64,000 nt of DNA from positions 1-64,000 of the forward strand of contig CANJWR010000003.1 in NCBI GenBank assembly GCA_947478455.1. Direction: 5' to 3'. The notes below the pieces were generated by a model. It had not been told where the DNA came from. It did not search any database and worked only from the letters and a program-made list of their open reading frames with translations. The stretch's first letter is position 1. The number at the start of each line of letters is the position of its first letter. This DNA comes from Beijerinckiaceae bacterium. GTDB taxonomy: Bacteria > Pseudomonadota > Alphaproteobacteria > Rhizobiales > Beijerinckiaceae. Shown piece by piece: positions 52,824-61,897 of this stretch. The position numbers and the translations under genes were made by a program.

Positions 52824-54386
52824 GTGTCGATGATCAAAAGCCTGCTGTCGGTCGGCGGCATCACGCTGCTTTCGCGCGCCACGGGCTTTTTGCGCGATGT
52901 GATGCTGGGCGCTGTGCTCGGCGCCGGACTGGCCGCAGATGCTTTCGTGGTCGCCTTCCGGCTGCCCAATCATTTCCGGGCGATCTTCGGCGAGGGCGCG
53001 TTTAACGCCGCCTATGTGCCGTCCTATTCGCGCGTGCTGGAAACCGAAGGGTCTCAACGGGCGAAGATTTTCTCCGGCCAGATTTTTTCACTGCTGCTGA
53101 TTTCCCAGATTGTGGTTCTGGCGCTGGCCTGGATCTTCACACCCGAACTGGTGCGGCTGCTCGCGCCGGGCTTCGCGGACGATCCGGCGAAATTCGATCT
53201 GGCTGTGACGCTGACGCGCATCACATTTCCGTATCTGCTCTGCGTGGTTCTGGTGACTCTGCTGTCGGGCACGCTCAACGCCCACAGGCGTTTCGTGGCT
53301 GCGGCTTTTGCGCCCGTCTTGCTGAACTTGACCATGATCGCCGCGCTGGCGGTGACGTTTCTGTTTCCAAGCGCCGGTCATGCGGCGGCGGCGGGCGTCT
53401 GCGCGGCTGGCGTGGCCGAACTGCTGTTGCTGCTGTTCGCGGCGCGTCGCGCTTCTATTCTGGCCACACCTGCCCGGCCGCGCTGGACGCCTGATGTGAA
53501 ACAGTTCTTCACCGCCATCGTGCCAGCCGTTATTGGCTCGGCCGGCGTGCAGATCGCAATCTTCGCCGACACAATCATCAGCTCGCTGCTACCGACCGGC
53601 GGGCCTTCGTCGATCTACTATGCGGACCGGATCTATCAATTGCCTATCGGGGTCATCGGCATCGCGGCCGGCACGGTTCTTTTGCCGGAAATGAGCCGGC
53701 GGTTTGCGGCGGGCGATCCGGGCGCGGCTTTCCATGCCCAGAACCGCACGATGGCGATCACGATCCTTCTTTCCGCGCCGTTTCTGGTTGCGTTTCTGAC
53801 AATCCCGGATCTGATCATGCGCGCTGTTTTTGTGCGCGGCGCATTCACAAATCACGACGCCGATGCTGCCGCCGCCGTGCTGGCCGCCTATGGGTTCGGG
53901 TTGATGGCTGTGGTGCTGATCCGCTCGGCAGTCGCCAGCTTCCAGTCGCAGGGCGACACCACGACCCCGATGGTTGTCTCGTTGCTGGCGGTCGCGGTGA
54001 ATGTCGGGCTGAAAATCCTTTTGTTCAAGCCGATGGGGGCCGCCGGCCTCGCGCTGGCGACGGCTGTCGGCGCATGGATCAATTTCGGCCTTTTGAGCAT
54101 TCTGGCGCTACGGCGCGGCGCGATGCAGCTTGATGGCATGTTCTGGAAGATTGTCGCCTCGGTCGCGGTGGCGTCGGTTCTGCTCGCCTTCATTGCGCTG
54201 TTCGGTCAGAGCGCGGCGGCTTCGCTCGCCTCGTTCGTCTCGGGCGGCAATGTCGTCGAACTCTGCATTCTGGGCGGCGCGGGCGGGGCAGCCTACGGGA
54301 TAGCTACGCTCGCGGGCCTGCGGGCGATGGGCGTGCCGTTTTCGAAACTGTTCGGTGGACGCCGGAAGCCCACGCCCAAGGCCTGA
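52824..54386 (+). CDS. murJ: Lipid II flippase MurJ
   Basis: MurJ flips lipid II across the inner membrane for peptidoglycan synthesis. The 520-aa product has 14 predicted membrane helices. GGITLLSRATGFLRDVMLGA, VAFRLPNHFRAIFGEGAFNA and SYSRVLETEG are the MurJ signature, with conserved Arg and Asp in the N-terminal helices. YYADRIYQLPIGVIGIAAGT and LPEMSRRFAAGD are also standard. The start is a GTG right after the glycosyltransferase stop (an ATG two codons later is possible). The gene likely shares a transcript with it. Confidence 0.95.
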   Translation: MSMIKSLLSVGGITLLSRATGFLRDVMLGAVLGAGLAADAFVVAFRLPNHFRAIFGEGAFNAAYVPSYSRVLETEGSQRAKIFSGQIFSLLLISQIVVLALAWIFTPELVRLLAPGFADDPAKFDLAVTLTRITFPYLLCVVLVTLLSGTLNAHRRFVAAAFAPVLLNLTMIAALAVTFLFPSAGHAAAAGVCAAGVAELLLLLFAARRASILATPARPRWTPDVKQFFTAIVPAVIGSAGVQIAIFADTIISSLLPTGGPSSIYYADRIYQLPIGVIGIAAGTVLLPEMSRRFAAGDPGAAFHAQNRTMAITILLSAPFLVAFLTIPDLIMRAVFVRGAFTNHDADAAAAVLAAYGFGLMAVVLIRSAVASFQSQGDTTTPMVVSLLAVAVNVGLKILLFKPMGAAGLALATAVGAWINFGLLSILALRRGAMQLDGMFWKIVASVAVASVLLAFIALFGQSAAASLASFVSGGNVVELCILGGAGGAAYGIATLAGLRAMGVPFSKLFGGRRKPTPKA

Positions 54387-54545
54387 TTGGCCGTGCGAAC
54401 GCCTAAATCCCGCCAGTTCGGAAAATTGGGCGAATTGCCAATTGCCGTGCGGAGGCGAAGCTGAAATCGCTTGACGGACCGGCTGCGGTCGCAGACTGAC
54501 CATTTTCGACGGTCAAATCAGGGAAACGGGGCAAATCGAGCGTCA

Positions 54546-55400
54546 ATGAGCCAGCCTGCTGTCGTTCACACCATCGCGGATTTGCGCCGCCTCACGGCCG
54601 CCTGGCGGAGCGCCGGCGAGACCATCGGGCTTGTTCCCACCATGGGGGCGCTGCACGCAGGTCACGTCTCGCTGACGCAGATCATGCGGCAGAAAACGCG
54701 CCGCACAGTGGTGTCGATTTTCGTCAACCCGACCCAGTTTGCGCCGAACGAGGATTTTTCCAAATATCCCCGCACCTTCGAGGCCGATCTGGCCAGGCTG
54801 GCGGCGGCGGGTGTGGATGCTGTGTTCAACCCCTCTCCGGCGGACATGTATCCGGATGGGTTCTCGACGACGATTTCACTGTCGGGCCCGGCGACTGCGG
54901 GGCTGGAAGACAGGTTTCGCCCGACGCATTTTGCAGGCGTCGCCACCATTGTGGCAAAACTGTTCATTCAGGCTGCGCCCGATGCGGCGATCTTTGGCGA
55001 AAAGGATTTCCAGCAACTCGCCGTCATCCGCCGCATGGCGCGCGACCTTGATCTGCCGGTGGAGGTTCTGGGCGCGCCGACCATGCGCGAGGCGGACGGT
55101 CTCGCCATGTCGTCGCGCAATGTTTACCTGAGCGATGCCGAACGCCGAAGCGCGCCGATTCTCAACCGAGCCATGCGCGAGGCGGCGGCGAAAATCCGCA
55201 GCGGAGCGGCCATCGAGCAAGCCTTGCACGCAGCGCGCACAGCCATTGCGGCGGCGGGGTTCGAGATCGACTATCTTGAAGTTCGCGACGCAGCCTCTCT
55301 CGCGCCGGTTGAGAAGCCGGACGGACGGGCCTTGCGGATGCTGGCTGCGGCGCGTCTTGGAAAGACGCGTCTGATCGACAATATCAGTCTCGACGACTGA
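54546..55400 (+). CDS. panC: Pantothenate synthetase
   Basis: PanC joins pantoate and beta-alanine with ATP to make pantothenate. The product has 284 aa from the ATG at 54546; the frame from 54471 adds 25 non-family residues. Nucleotidyltransferase motifs VPTMGALHAGH (HAGH at about 37-40), VSIFVNPTQFAPNEDFSKYP and FGEKDFQQLAVI with SSRNVYLS complete the active site. It is followed 15 bp later by panB, so both steps of pantothenate formation from ketopantoate precursors are encoded together, with panE/ilvC elsewhere. Confidence 0.96.
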   Translation: MSQPAVVHTIADLRRLTAAWRSAGETIGLVPTMGALHAGHVSLTQIMRQKTRRTVVSIFVNPTQFAPNEDFSKYPRTFEADLARLAAAGVDAVFNPSPADMYPDGFSTTISLSGPATAGLEDRFRPTHFAGVATIVAKLFIQAAPDAAIFGEKDFQQLAVIRRMARDLDLPVEVLGAPTMREADGLAMSSRNVYLSDAERRSAPILNRAMREAAAKIRSGAAIEQALHAARTAIAAAGFEIDYLEVRDAASLAPVEKPDGRALRMLAAARLGKTRLIDNISLDD

Positions 55401-55415
55401 CAGGGAGCCTGAACC

Positions 55416-56231
55416 ATGGCGTATCTTGCCGACACCAAGCCGCTCAAGCTCGGCGACATCGCCCGCATGCGCGCGGCGAAAGAAAAAATCGCCATGCTCA
55501 CGGCCTACGACGCCAGCTTCGCGGCCATGCTGGACCGTTGCGGCGTCGATGTGGTGCTGGTGGGGGATTCGCTCGGCAATGTCATTCAGGGTCAGGTGAC
55601 GACCCTGCCGGTGACGCTCGAACAAATGGAATATCATACGGCCTGCGTGTTTCGCGGCATGGAGCGGGCGTTCCTGATCGCCGATCTACCGTTCGGCGCC
55701 TATCAGGAAAGCCGCGAGCAGGCGCTGCGCAGCTCCGTCAAGCTGATGCAGGCGGGCGCGCAGATGGTGAAGCTCGAAGGCGGCTCCTACATGGCTGACA
55801 CCGTGCGTTTTCTCGTGGAGCGCGGCATTCCGGTCTGCGCGCATATCGGGCTGACGCCGCAATCGGTGCATCAACTCGGCGGCTACCGTGTGCAGGGCAA
55901 GGGCGACAATGCGGCGGGCGCGATGCTCGCCGACGCGCTGGCACTGGAACAGGCGGGCGCGGCCATGATGGTCATCGAAATGACGCCGTCAGAAACCGCC
56001 GCGCGCGTTACCCGCTCGCTGAAAACCACAGCAACGATCGGCATCGGCGCAGGCCCGGATTGCGACGGGCAGGTGCTGGTTCTGTACGACATGATCGGCG
56101 TCTTCCCCGGCAAGCGCCCGCGCTTTGTGAAGAACTTCATTCCCGATACGGGCACGATTGAAGGCGCCGTGAAGGCATATGTGACGGAAGTGAAGAGCGG
56201 CGCGTTCCCGTCGAAAGAGCACGGGTATTGA
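55416..56231 (+). CDS. panB: 3-methyl-2-oxobutanoate hydroxymethyltransferase
   Basis: PanB makes ketopantoate from 2-oxoisovalerate and methylene-tetrahydrofolate. The 271-aa TIM-barrel enzyme shows [34 protein letters not shown] with its Mg-binding Asp, [31 protein letters not shown] and [20 protein letters not shown]. Length and motifs are normal. A GGGAGCC site precedes the ATG at 55416. It is the second gene of panC-panB. Confidence 0.97.
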   Translation: MAYLADTKPLKLGDIARMRAAKEKIAMLTAYDASFAAMLDRCGVDVVLVGDSLGNVIQGQVTTLPVTLEQMEYHTACVFRGMERAFLIADLPFGAYQESREQALRSSVKLMQAGAQMVKLEGGSYMADTVRFLVERGIPVCAHIGLTPQSVHQLGGYRVQGKGDNAAGAMLADALALEQAGAAMMVIEMTPSETAARVTRSLKTTATIGIGAGPDCDGQVLVLYDMIGVFPGKRPRFVKNFIPDTGTIEGAVKAYVTEVKSGAFPSKEHGY

Positions 56232-56323
56232 GCTGCGCCGGAAAACGCGCGTTCAAACTGTTGTGACAAGGCATTTTTGATTTCTGGTTTAAGCTCTTTC
56301 CTCAACATTGAGGGGAGAGCGCT

Positions 56324-56974
56324 ATGAAATCGACCGTAACGGCAATTGCCCTGGCGCTCAGCGCCTTCGCTTCCATCGAGGCATACGCGCAGGGAGCGCC
56401 GCAAAAGATGATGACGATCCAGATGCCGGAAGCGCCCGCACTCGTGCCGGTGAAGCTCAATCCGGCGACGACAGCGGTGCTGGTGTCGGACATGATCGAT
56501 CCGATCTGCAAGAGCCAGCCCAAATGCGTCGCAACCATGATTCCTCTCGCGAAAGAGTTTATAGCGCGCGCCCGCAAGGCCGGCGTGATGATCGTCTACT
56601 CGACGCAGGAAGCCCGCAAGGACAGCTGGATGCCGGATGTCGCCCCGCTGGCGAGCGATCCGTTCATAGCTTCAAAAGGTCAGGACCGCTTCTACGACAC
56701 GCAGCTGGAAAAGGTCCTGAAAGACAAGGGCGTGCAGACGCTCGTGATCATCGGCTGGAAGAACAGCGGCTCGGTGCTTTACACATCAATTGGCGCGACG
56801 CTGCGCGGAATGACGGTTGTAGTGGGGCGCGATGCGGCGCTCGGTCCTTCCGCGTGGGAAGAAGCCATCGGCGACTACCAGATGCTCACGCAATCCAGCG
56901 CCAACGCCACGAACGAACCGCTGAAAACACGCGCCACAACGCTGTCGCGGACGGACTGGATCACGTTCAACTAG
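56324..56974 (+). CDS. Exported isochorismatase-fold protein with Ser in place of the catalytic Cys
   Basis: The 216-aa protein begins with a signal peptide (about 1-23, ASIEAYAQ) and has a strong GGGGAG ribosome site. The isochorismatase fold is clear from TTAVLVSDMIDPICKSQPKC with Asp56, PFIASKGQDRFYDTQLEKVL with Lys118, and the loop GWKNSGSVLYTSIGATLRG. In active relatives the loop is G-x-A-T-x-x-C-V; here the Cys position is Ser150 although Val151 and Thr154 are kept. Two other cysteines near 62-68 may form a periplasmic disulfide. Catalysis may be altered or lost, and a binding role is possible. It is a single gene. Confidence 0.82.
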   Translation: MKSTVTAIALALSAFASIEAYAQGAPQKMMTIQMPEAPALVPVKLNPATTAVLVSDMIDPICKSQPKCVATMIPLAKEFIARARKAGVMIVYSTQEARKDSWMPDVAPLASDPFIASKGQDRFYDTQLEKVLKDKGVQTLVIIGWKNSGSVLYTSIGATLRGMTVVVGRDAALGPSAWEEAIGDYQMLTQSSANATNEPLKTRATTLSRTDWITFN

Positions 56975-57013
56975 GCATTCTGCAACAGTGCGCCGGCGTC
57001 AGACTTCGTCTGA

Positions 57014-57823
57014 TTAAAGCACGCCCAGTTGCATCAACCCTTTCAGGGTGATGAACAAGCCGATCAGACCTACGAAAGCTGCCGAGATGTAGGGCAGCTT
57101 TTCGGACAGGGTCGAAAATCCCGACCAGCCCTCCTGCGCTTTTCGCGCGCCCCATGCGGCCAGAACGCCGACCGAGATCAGCGTGATCGCGAGGCCGATG
57201 CTGAAGCCTGCGACCATGGTGAAGCCGAGCACGAAGGCCTTGAACTGGATACAGATCAGCAGCACAGCAATGGCGGAAGGACAGGGCAACAGGCCGCCGG
57301 TGAGGCCGAACCACGCAATGTCATAGTTGGTGACGCGCTTGCCGGCGAATTTCTGAACAATCTCGCGCTCGTGCTCCTGCTCGTGCGACAGGCCCTTCGG
57401 TGCTGCGTGATCATGGTCGTGATGATCGTCGTGGCCATGATGGTCGTGATTGTCATGGTCTTGATCATCGTGCTCGGCGCGAAACAGCCAGAGAATGCGA
57501 AACGCCAGCGCAACGATGAGCAGGCCGGACACAAGCACAAGCCACGGCTCGGCCTTTTCGAGAATGAGCTTGTCGCCGAGGTAGAGCCCGAGCGCCGCCA
57601 GAGCCCACACAACCAGCGTATGCCCGATAGCAGCAGAACCGCCCAGCAGGGCCGCCTGCGCGGGCGTGCCGCGCGTCGCCACCACAAAGGCGGCCATCAT
57701 GGATTTGGAATGGCCGGGCTCCAGCGCATGAAGCGCCCCCAGCAGCACCGCGAACGGCAGATAAAGCCAGGGATTGGCGACCCCGCCCTGAATGATGGTG
57801 GCGATATCGGGCATGGGGCTCAC
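57014..57823 (-). CDS. NicO/RcnA-type nickel/cobalt exporter
   Basis: The 269-aa inner-membrane transporter has six hydrophobic segments. It contains the NicO motifs LLGALHALEPGHSKSMMAAF and GLTGGLLPCPSAIAVLL, and a cytoplasmic His/Asp-rich loop of about 30 residues (HDDQDHDNHDHHGHDDHHDH followed by more His). Such loops bind Ni or Co before export. The GTG start overlaps the stop of the metal sensor gene by 4 bp, so the two are coupled. Export of Ni/Co is the likely role. Fine specificity is not deducible. Confidence 0.9.
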   Translation of the reverse strand: MSPMPDIATIIQGGVANPWLYLPFAVLLGALHALEPGHSKSMMAAFVVATRGTPAQAALLGGSAAIGHTLVVWALAALGLYLGDKLILEKAEPWLVLVSGLLIVALAFRILWLFRAEHDDQDHDNHDHHGHDDHHDHDHAAPKGLSHEQEHEREIVQKFAGKRVTNYDIAWFGLTGGLLPCPSAIAVLLICIQFKAFVLGFTMVAGFSIGLAITLISVGVLAAWGARKAQEGWSGFSTLSEKLPYISAAFVGLIGLFITLKGLMQLGVL

Positions 57824-58083
57824 AAATATTTCGAGAGAATCTTCAGCTCGCCAAGCAACGCGCGCGCGCCTGCGCCCTGTCCGACATTTTCCTCAAGACA
57901 ATGTTCGATGTGATGCTGGATCAGTTCTTTCTTGGCATTGGCCACAGCGGCCTCCACCGCGTGCAATTGCTGCGCGAGATCGAGGCAACTTCGCCCCTCC
58001 TCGACCATCGTGACGATGGAGCGAAGATGGCCTTCAGCGCGCTTGAGGCGCTTCAGGATGGCGGGATTCTCGGCGTGTGACAT
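57820..58083 (-). CDS. CsoR/RcnR-family metal-sensing repressor
   Basis: This 87-aa all-helical repressor is expected to release DNA on binding metal. HAENPAILKRLKRAEGHLRS and CLDLAQQLHAVEAAVANAK, with KELIQHHIEHCLEE, identify the family. Ligand positions are Cys33, His58 and Cys62, the spacing of the CsoR/InrS triad (Cys-25-His-4-Cys). RcnR has His at the last position. His3 and His19 could add ligands, as in nickel-sensing InrS. A candidate operator lies just upstream of its start. Confidence 0.9.
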   Translation of the reverse strand: MSHAENPAILKRLKRAEGHLRSIVTMVEEGRSCLDLAQQLHAVEAAVANAKKELIQHHIEHCLEENVGQGAGARALLGELKILSKYL

Positions 58084-58088
58084 GCCTC

Positions 58089-58110
58089 ATCCTATCCCCC
58101 AGGGTAGGAT
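58089..58110 (-). promoter_or_regulatory. Candidate CsoR/RcnR-type operator with C-tract
   Basis: ATCCTA at 58089-58094 and TAGGAT at 58105-58110 are perfect arms around a tract containing CCCCC and GGG. The G/C tract flanked by inverted repeats is the layout of CsoR/RcnR-family operators. It lies 6 bases upstream of the sensor ATG and would also cover the exporter, since they are one transcript. Confidence 0.6.
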
Positions 58111-58127
58111 AGGGCAAGCCGACCGAT

Positions 58128-59510
58128 TTATTTCGCCAGCGCGTCCAAAATCCGCGCCCAGCTGCGCGCGCCCTTGTGGAACGAGGTCAGTTCGTACTTC
58201 TCGTTGGGAGAATGAATGCGATCATTCTCCAGCGCGAAGCCGACCATCAGGGCGTCGAGGCCGAGTTCGCTCTTGAACTGGCCGACAATCGGGATCGAGC
58301 CGCCGGAGCCGACGAGCGCAGGCTCGCGATCCCATTCCTGATGCAGGGCGCGGCGCGCGCGCGTCAAAGCTTCCGATGTGAACGGCAGCACGATGGCTGG
58401 CGATGCGCCATGGGAGAGAAACTCCACCCGGCAATCGGCCGGCACGGCGGCGCGCACATAGGCGTGAAACGCCTCTACGATTTTTTCCGGGTTCTGGTGG
58501 CCGACGAGGCGGAAGGAGATTTTCGCCCGCGCTTCTGCAGGCAGAACGGTCTTGGCGCCCTCGCCCGTATAGCCGCCGATGATGCCGTTGGGTTCGCAAG
58601 TCGGGCGCGCCCAAATCTGTTCGAGCACGCTGCGGCCCGCCTCGCCAGCCGGAACCGACAGGCCGACTTCGGCCAGAAACTTGCGCCCGTCGAACGGCAG
58701 ATCGCGCCACTGGCGGGCGACGTCTTCGGGCAATTCGTCGACGCCGTCATAAAAGCCCGGCAGGGTCACGCGGCCATCGGCGTCGTGCAGGCCGGCGATG
58801 ACGCCGCCCAGAACACGAATCGGGTTGGCGGCGGGGCCGCCGAACATGCCGGAATGCAGATCGCGCGTGGCGGCGTGCACGATCACTTCCTCATACACAA
58901 GACCGCGCAGCATCGTGGTGATGGCGGGCGTCTGCCGATCCCACATGTTGGTGTCGCAGACGAGTGCAATATCGGCGGAAAGCTCTTTCTTATTCTGCGC
59001 CAGAAATTCCGGCAGCGAGGACGAGCCGCATTCTTCCTCGCCCTCGAACAGAAGGGTCACATGGCACGGCAGGCCGCCGGTCTGCATGTAGGCACGGCAG
59101 GCTTCCACGAACAGCATGAGCTGTCCCTTGTCGTCGGAGGCGCCTCGCGCCACAATCTGTTTGCCGGTCGGCGTCTCGACGATGCGCGGCGCGAAAGGCT
59201 CTGTCTCCCAGAGTTCGAGCGGGTCCGCCGGCTGGACGTCATAATGGCCATAGAACAGCACATGCGGCGCATCGGGCCGGACAGCTTTTGCGTGAGCCAC
59301 CACCATCGGATGGCCGGGCGTGGGTCGGACGGAAGCAGCAAAGCCGATGCCGTTCAGATCATCCACAAGCCACTGGGCCGCGCGGGCGCAGTCGGCCTTG
59401 TAGTGAGGATCGGTGGAGACGGACGGGATTTTCAGAAGATCGAAAAGACGGTCGAGCGCCGCGCTCTGGTTCGCGTCGATCTTGTGCAGGACTTCGTCGA
59501 TGGTCGCCAT
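58128..59510 (-). CDS. M20-family metallopeptidase/dipeptidase
   Basis: The product has 460 aa from the ATG at 59510; the longer frame to 59561 lacks family character. It is a di-zinc peptidase: His89 and Asp91 in VLFYGHYDVQPADP, bridging Asp near 126 in ARGASDDKGQ, Glu158/159 in LFEGEEECGSSSL, and a later His in ATRDLHSGMFGG in the dimerisation domain. It is cytoplasmic, without a signal peptide. Family members hydrolyse dipeptides or carboxylated amines. The substrate is unknown. It is convergent with no partner; it follows the DUF853 gene on the same strand at 164 bp. Confidence 0.93.
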   Translation of the reverse strand: MATIDEVLHKIDANQSAALDRLFDLLKIPSVSTDPHYKADCARAAQWLVDDLNGIGFAASVRPTPGHPMVVAHAKAVRPDAPHVLFYGHYDVQPADPLELWETEPFAPRIVETPTGKQIVARGASDDKGQLMLFVEACRAYMQTGGLPCHVTLLFEGEEECGSSSLPEFLAQNKKELSADIALVCDTNMWDRQTPAITTMLRGLVYEEVIVHAATRDLHSGMFGGPAANPIRVLGGVIAGLHDADGRVTLPGFYDGVDELPEDVARQWRDLPFDGRKFLAEVGLSVPAGEAGRSVLEQIWARPTCEPNGIIGGYTGEGAKTVLPAEARAKISFRLVGHQNPEKIVEAFHAYVRAAVPADCRVEFLSHGASPAIVLPFTSEALTRARRALHQEWDREPALVGSGGSIPIVGQFKSELGLDALMVGFALENDRIHSPNEKYELTSFHKGARSWARILDALAK

Positions 59511-59674
59511 GAGTCTCTCCGCTTGATGAGACTGATGTAGCGCGGCGATGCCGCCAAGCAAAGCCGCTCGCAGCGGAGCGCTGTGGCCTCAGCGCTGCGA
59601 CAGGCGCAGGCGCAGCAGTTGAAGCGCAATCGTGGCCGGCCATTCGTGTCGGCCAGTAGCAACTGCCGCGCGAA

Positions 59675-61219
59675 CTATTTTTTCGTTCCGAGGATGCCGC
59701 CGAGCACGCCGCGCAAAATTGCGCGCGTAATCTGTGTCCCAAGTGAACGCGCCGCCGATTGCGCGGCGGAGCGTACGATCATCTCGCCGGTGGACATGCG
59801 GGTCGTGGTCTTGCCGTTTTTCGTGGTCTTCTGCGACGTGCCGAGAACGCCGCCGAGCATCCCGCCGAGCTGGCCCATGATGCCGCCGCCGCCTTCAGCC
59901 TCAGCATCCGCCTCGCCGGTCGCTTCCCTGGTGCGCTTGAGCAACACTTCGTAAGCCGACTCACGATCGATCATCGTCTCGTATTTGCTGCCCAGCTGGC
60001 TCTTGCTGACGATGCCCTGCCGCTCTTCCGGCGTGACAGGACCGACGCGCGAGGCTGGCGGCGCGACAAGCGTGCGCGCCACGATAGCGGGCGTGCCCTT
60101 GCCTTCCAGCATGGAGACGAGCGCCTCGCCGACGCCAAGCTGCGTGATCACAGTTCCGGTGTCGAAAGCCGGGTTCTGCCGGAACGTATCAGCGGCGGCC
60201 TTGACGGCCTTCTGGTCGCGCGGCGTAAAAGCGCGGAGCGCGTGCTGCACGCGATTGCCGAGCTGGCCGAGAACGACTTCGGGCACATCTAGCGGGTTCT
60301 GCGTGACGAAATAGACGCCGACGCCCTTTGAGCGAATGAGGCGAACCACCTGTTCGATGGCGCTCATCAGGCTTTTGGGCGCATTGTCGAACAACAAGTG
60401 CGCTTCGTCGAAGAAGAACACCAGTTTGGGCTGATCGGCGTCGCCTACTTCCGGCAGCGTCTCGAACAGTTCCGACAGCATCCACAACAGGAAGGTCGCG
60501 TAGAGCCGCGGCGAGCGCATCAACTTGTCGGCAGCCAAAACATTGATGATGCCGCGCCCGTCGCGGTCGGTGCGGATGAAATCATTGATGTCGAGCGCGG
60601 GCTCGCCGAAGAATTTCGTCGCGCCCTGATTCTCCAGCACCAGCAATTGTCGCTGGATCGTCCCGATGGTGGCGGGAGCGATATTGCCGTATTTGGTCGT
60701 GAGGGTTCCGGCGTTGTCGGCCAGATATTGCAGCATCGACCGCAGATCCTTCAGGTCGAGCAGGAGCAACCCCTGCTCGTCGGCGATGCGGAAAGCAATG
60801 TTCAGCACGCCTTCCTGGGTGTCGTTCAATTCCAGCAGGCGAGCCACCAGAAGCGGGCCCATCTCCGAAATGGTGGCGCGGACCGGATGGCCCTGCTCGC
60901 CGAACACATCCCAGAACACGATGGGGAAACGATCCGCCGTGTATTCGACGCCAATGTCCTTTGCACGCTGCACGAAGGGAGGCTTGGCGTCGCCCGCCAT
61001 GGCGATGCCAGACAGATCGCCCTTTACGTCGGCGGCGAAAACCGCCGTGCCGGCGTTGGAAAAGCCCTCGGCCAGCACCTGCAGGGTCACAGTCTTGCCG
61101 GTGCCGGTCGCGCCCGTGACGAGCCCGTGACGATTGCCTAGCTTCAGCGTCAGATATTCGTATTTGTCGCTTTTCCCGACGAGAATCTTGCCAGGCTGGG
61201 TGCGCGGATCGTCGGCCAT
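59675..61219 (-). CDS. HerA-like ATPase (DUF853 family)
   Basis: The 514-aa ATPase has Walker A GATGTGKT at about 36-43, Walker [15 protein letters not shown], and [20 protein letters not shown] with an arginine-finger-type region after it. The C-terminus is Gly-rich with GILGTKK. DUF853 proteins are hexameric HerA/FtsK-fold motors, often annotated as helicases. Their natural role is unknown. The two FTT/VTQNP motifs make the family assignment firm. It diverges from the small Gly-rich gene. Confidence 0.9.
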   Translation of the reverse strand: MADDPRTQPGKILVGKSDKYEYLTLKLGNRHGLVTGATGTGKTVTLQVLAEGFSNAGTAVFAADVKGDLSGIAMAGDAKPPFVQRAKDIGVEYTADRFPIVFWDVFGEQGHPVRATISEMGPLLVARLLELNDTQEGVLNIAFRIADEQGLLLLDLKDLRSMLQYLADNAGTLTTKYGNIAPATIGTIQRQLLVLENQGATKFFGEPALDINDFIRTDRDGRGIINVLAADKLMRSPRLYATFLLWMLSELFETLPEVGDADQPKLVFFFDEAHLLFDNAPKSLMSAIEQVVRLIRSKGVGVYFVTQNPLDVPEVVLGQLGNRVQHALRAFTPRDQKAVKAAADTFRQNPAFDTGTVITQLGVGEALVSMLEGKGTPAIVARTLVAPPASRVGPVTPEERQGIVSKSQLGSKYETMIDRESAYEVLLKRTREATGEADAEAEGGGGIMGQLGGMLGGVLGTSQKTTKNGKTTTRMSTGEMIVRSAAQSAARSLGTQITRAILRGVLGGILGTKK

Positions 61220-61381
61220 GTCTTGTCCTGAATAAATAGTCGCAAGCGCTGCTTATAGGGCATAGCCCGAGTCGTCGCCACCCACCAGAATGTCGGGGGG
61301 CGCTGTGCGGCGACGCACTTGGAAAGCGAGGCCGGGTCAGCTAGAGCAATGCGGTCAAATTGCACCCAAAAGAGGTAACAG

Positions 61382-61774
61382 ATGGAAGAGCTTATTGCCC
61401 GCGTCGCCCAGGCCGCCGGTATTGAACCCGAGACGGCCGGCAAGGCGATAGCCGCCATCCTGTCCTTTCTGCAGAAAGAGGGCCCGCAGGCCGAAGTCGC
61501 CCAGCTGATGGAAAAGCTCCCTGGCGGGGCCGAACTCGTGGCCGCCAATGCGGATGCTCCCGCTGGCGGCGGCCTGCTCGGCGGACTGATGGGCATGATG
61601 GGCGGCGGAGGCGGCCTGATGGGCCTCGCCGGCCAACTGACCGGCATGGGTCTGGGCATGGGCGAGATGCAGTCTGTCGGCAAGGAATTGTTTGCGGCGG
61701 GCCGGGAACATGCCGGCGAAGACCTGATGGGTCAAATTGCGGCCTCGGTTCCGGGCCTCGGCCAGTTCATCTAG
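61382..61774 (+). CDS. Small glycine/methionine-rich protein
   Basis: The 130-aa protein begins with a helix (MEELIARVAQAAGIEPETAG, then KAIAAILSFLQKEGPQAEVA) that resembles DUF2267/DUF937-like small helical proteins. Residues about 62-100 are a Gly/Met-rich linker (GGGLLGGLMGMMGGGGGLMG) and the C-terminus is another helix (EMQSVGKELFAAGREHAG). A GAGGT site precedes the ATG. No enzymatic role is suggested. It is divergent from the HerA-like ATPase gene. Confidence 0.75.
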   Translation: MEELIARVAQAAGIEPETAGKAIAAILSFLQKEGPQAEVAQLMEKLPGGAELVAANADAPAGGGLLGGLMGMMGGGGGLMGLAGQLTGMGLGMGEMQSVGKELFAAGREHAGEDLMGQIAASVPGLGQFI

Positions 61775-61897
61775 AGAAAATTCCGGCCATGCGACGAAGG
61801 GCGTGTGGCCGGAGCGGGTTGCGCATGCGAAAACGGCAGCGATCTTGTTTCGCTCCAGTGAACTTGCATCGCCCATTTGCCAGACCCGGATTCCTGA

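Noticed and set aside
51765-53057. 430-codon minus-strand frame
   Set aside because: Antisense to the glycosyltransferase and murJ, both with strong family motifs; the antisense product has no family character.
57400-57500. Direct-repeat-like cat/atc-rich stretch
   Set aside because: It encodes the His/Asp-rich metal-binding loop of the exporter, so the repeats follow from the protein sequence.
58176-59540. 454-codon plus-strand frame
   Set aside because: Antisense shadow of the M20 peptidase gene, a common effect in GC-rich DNA.
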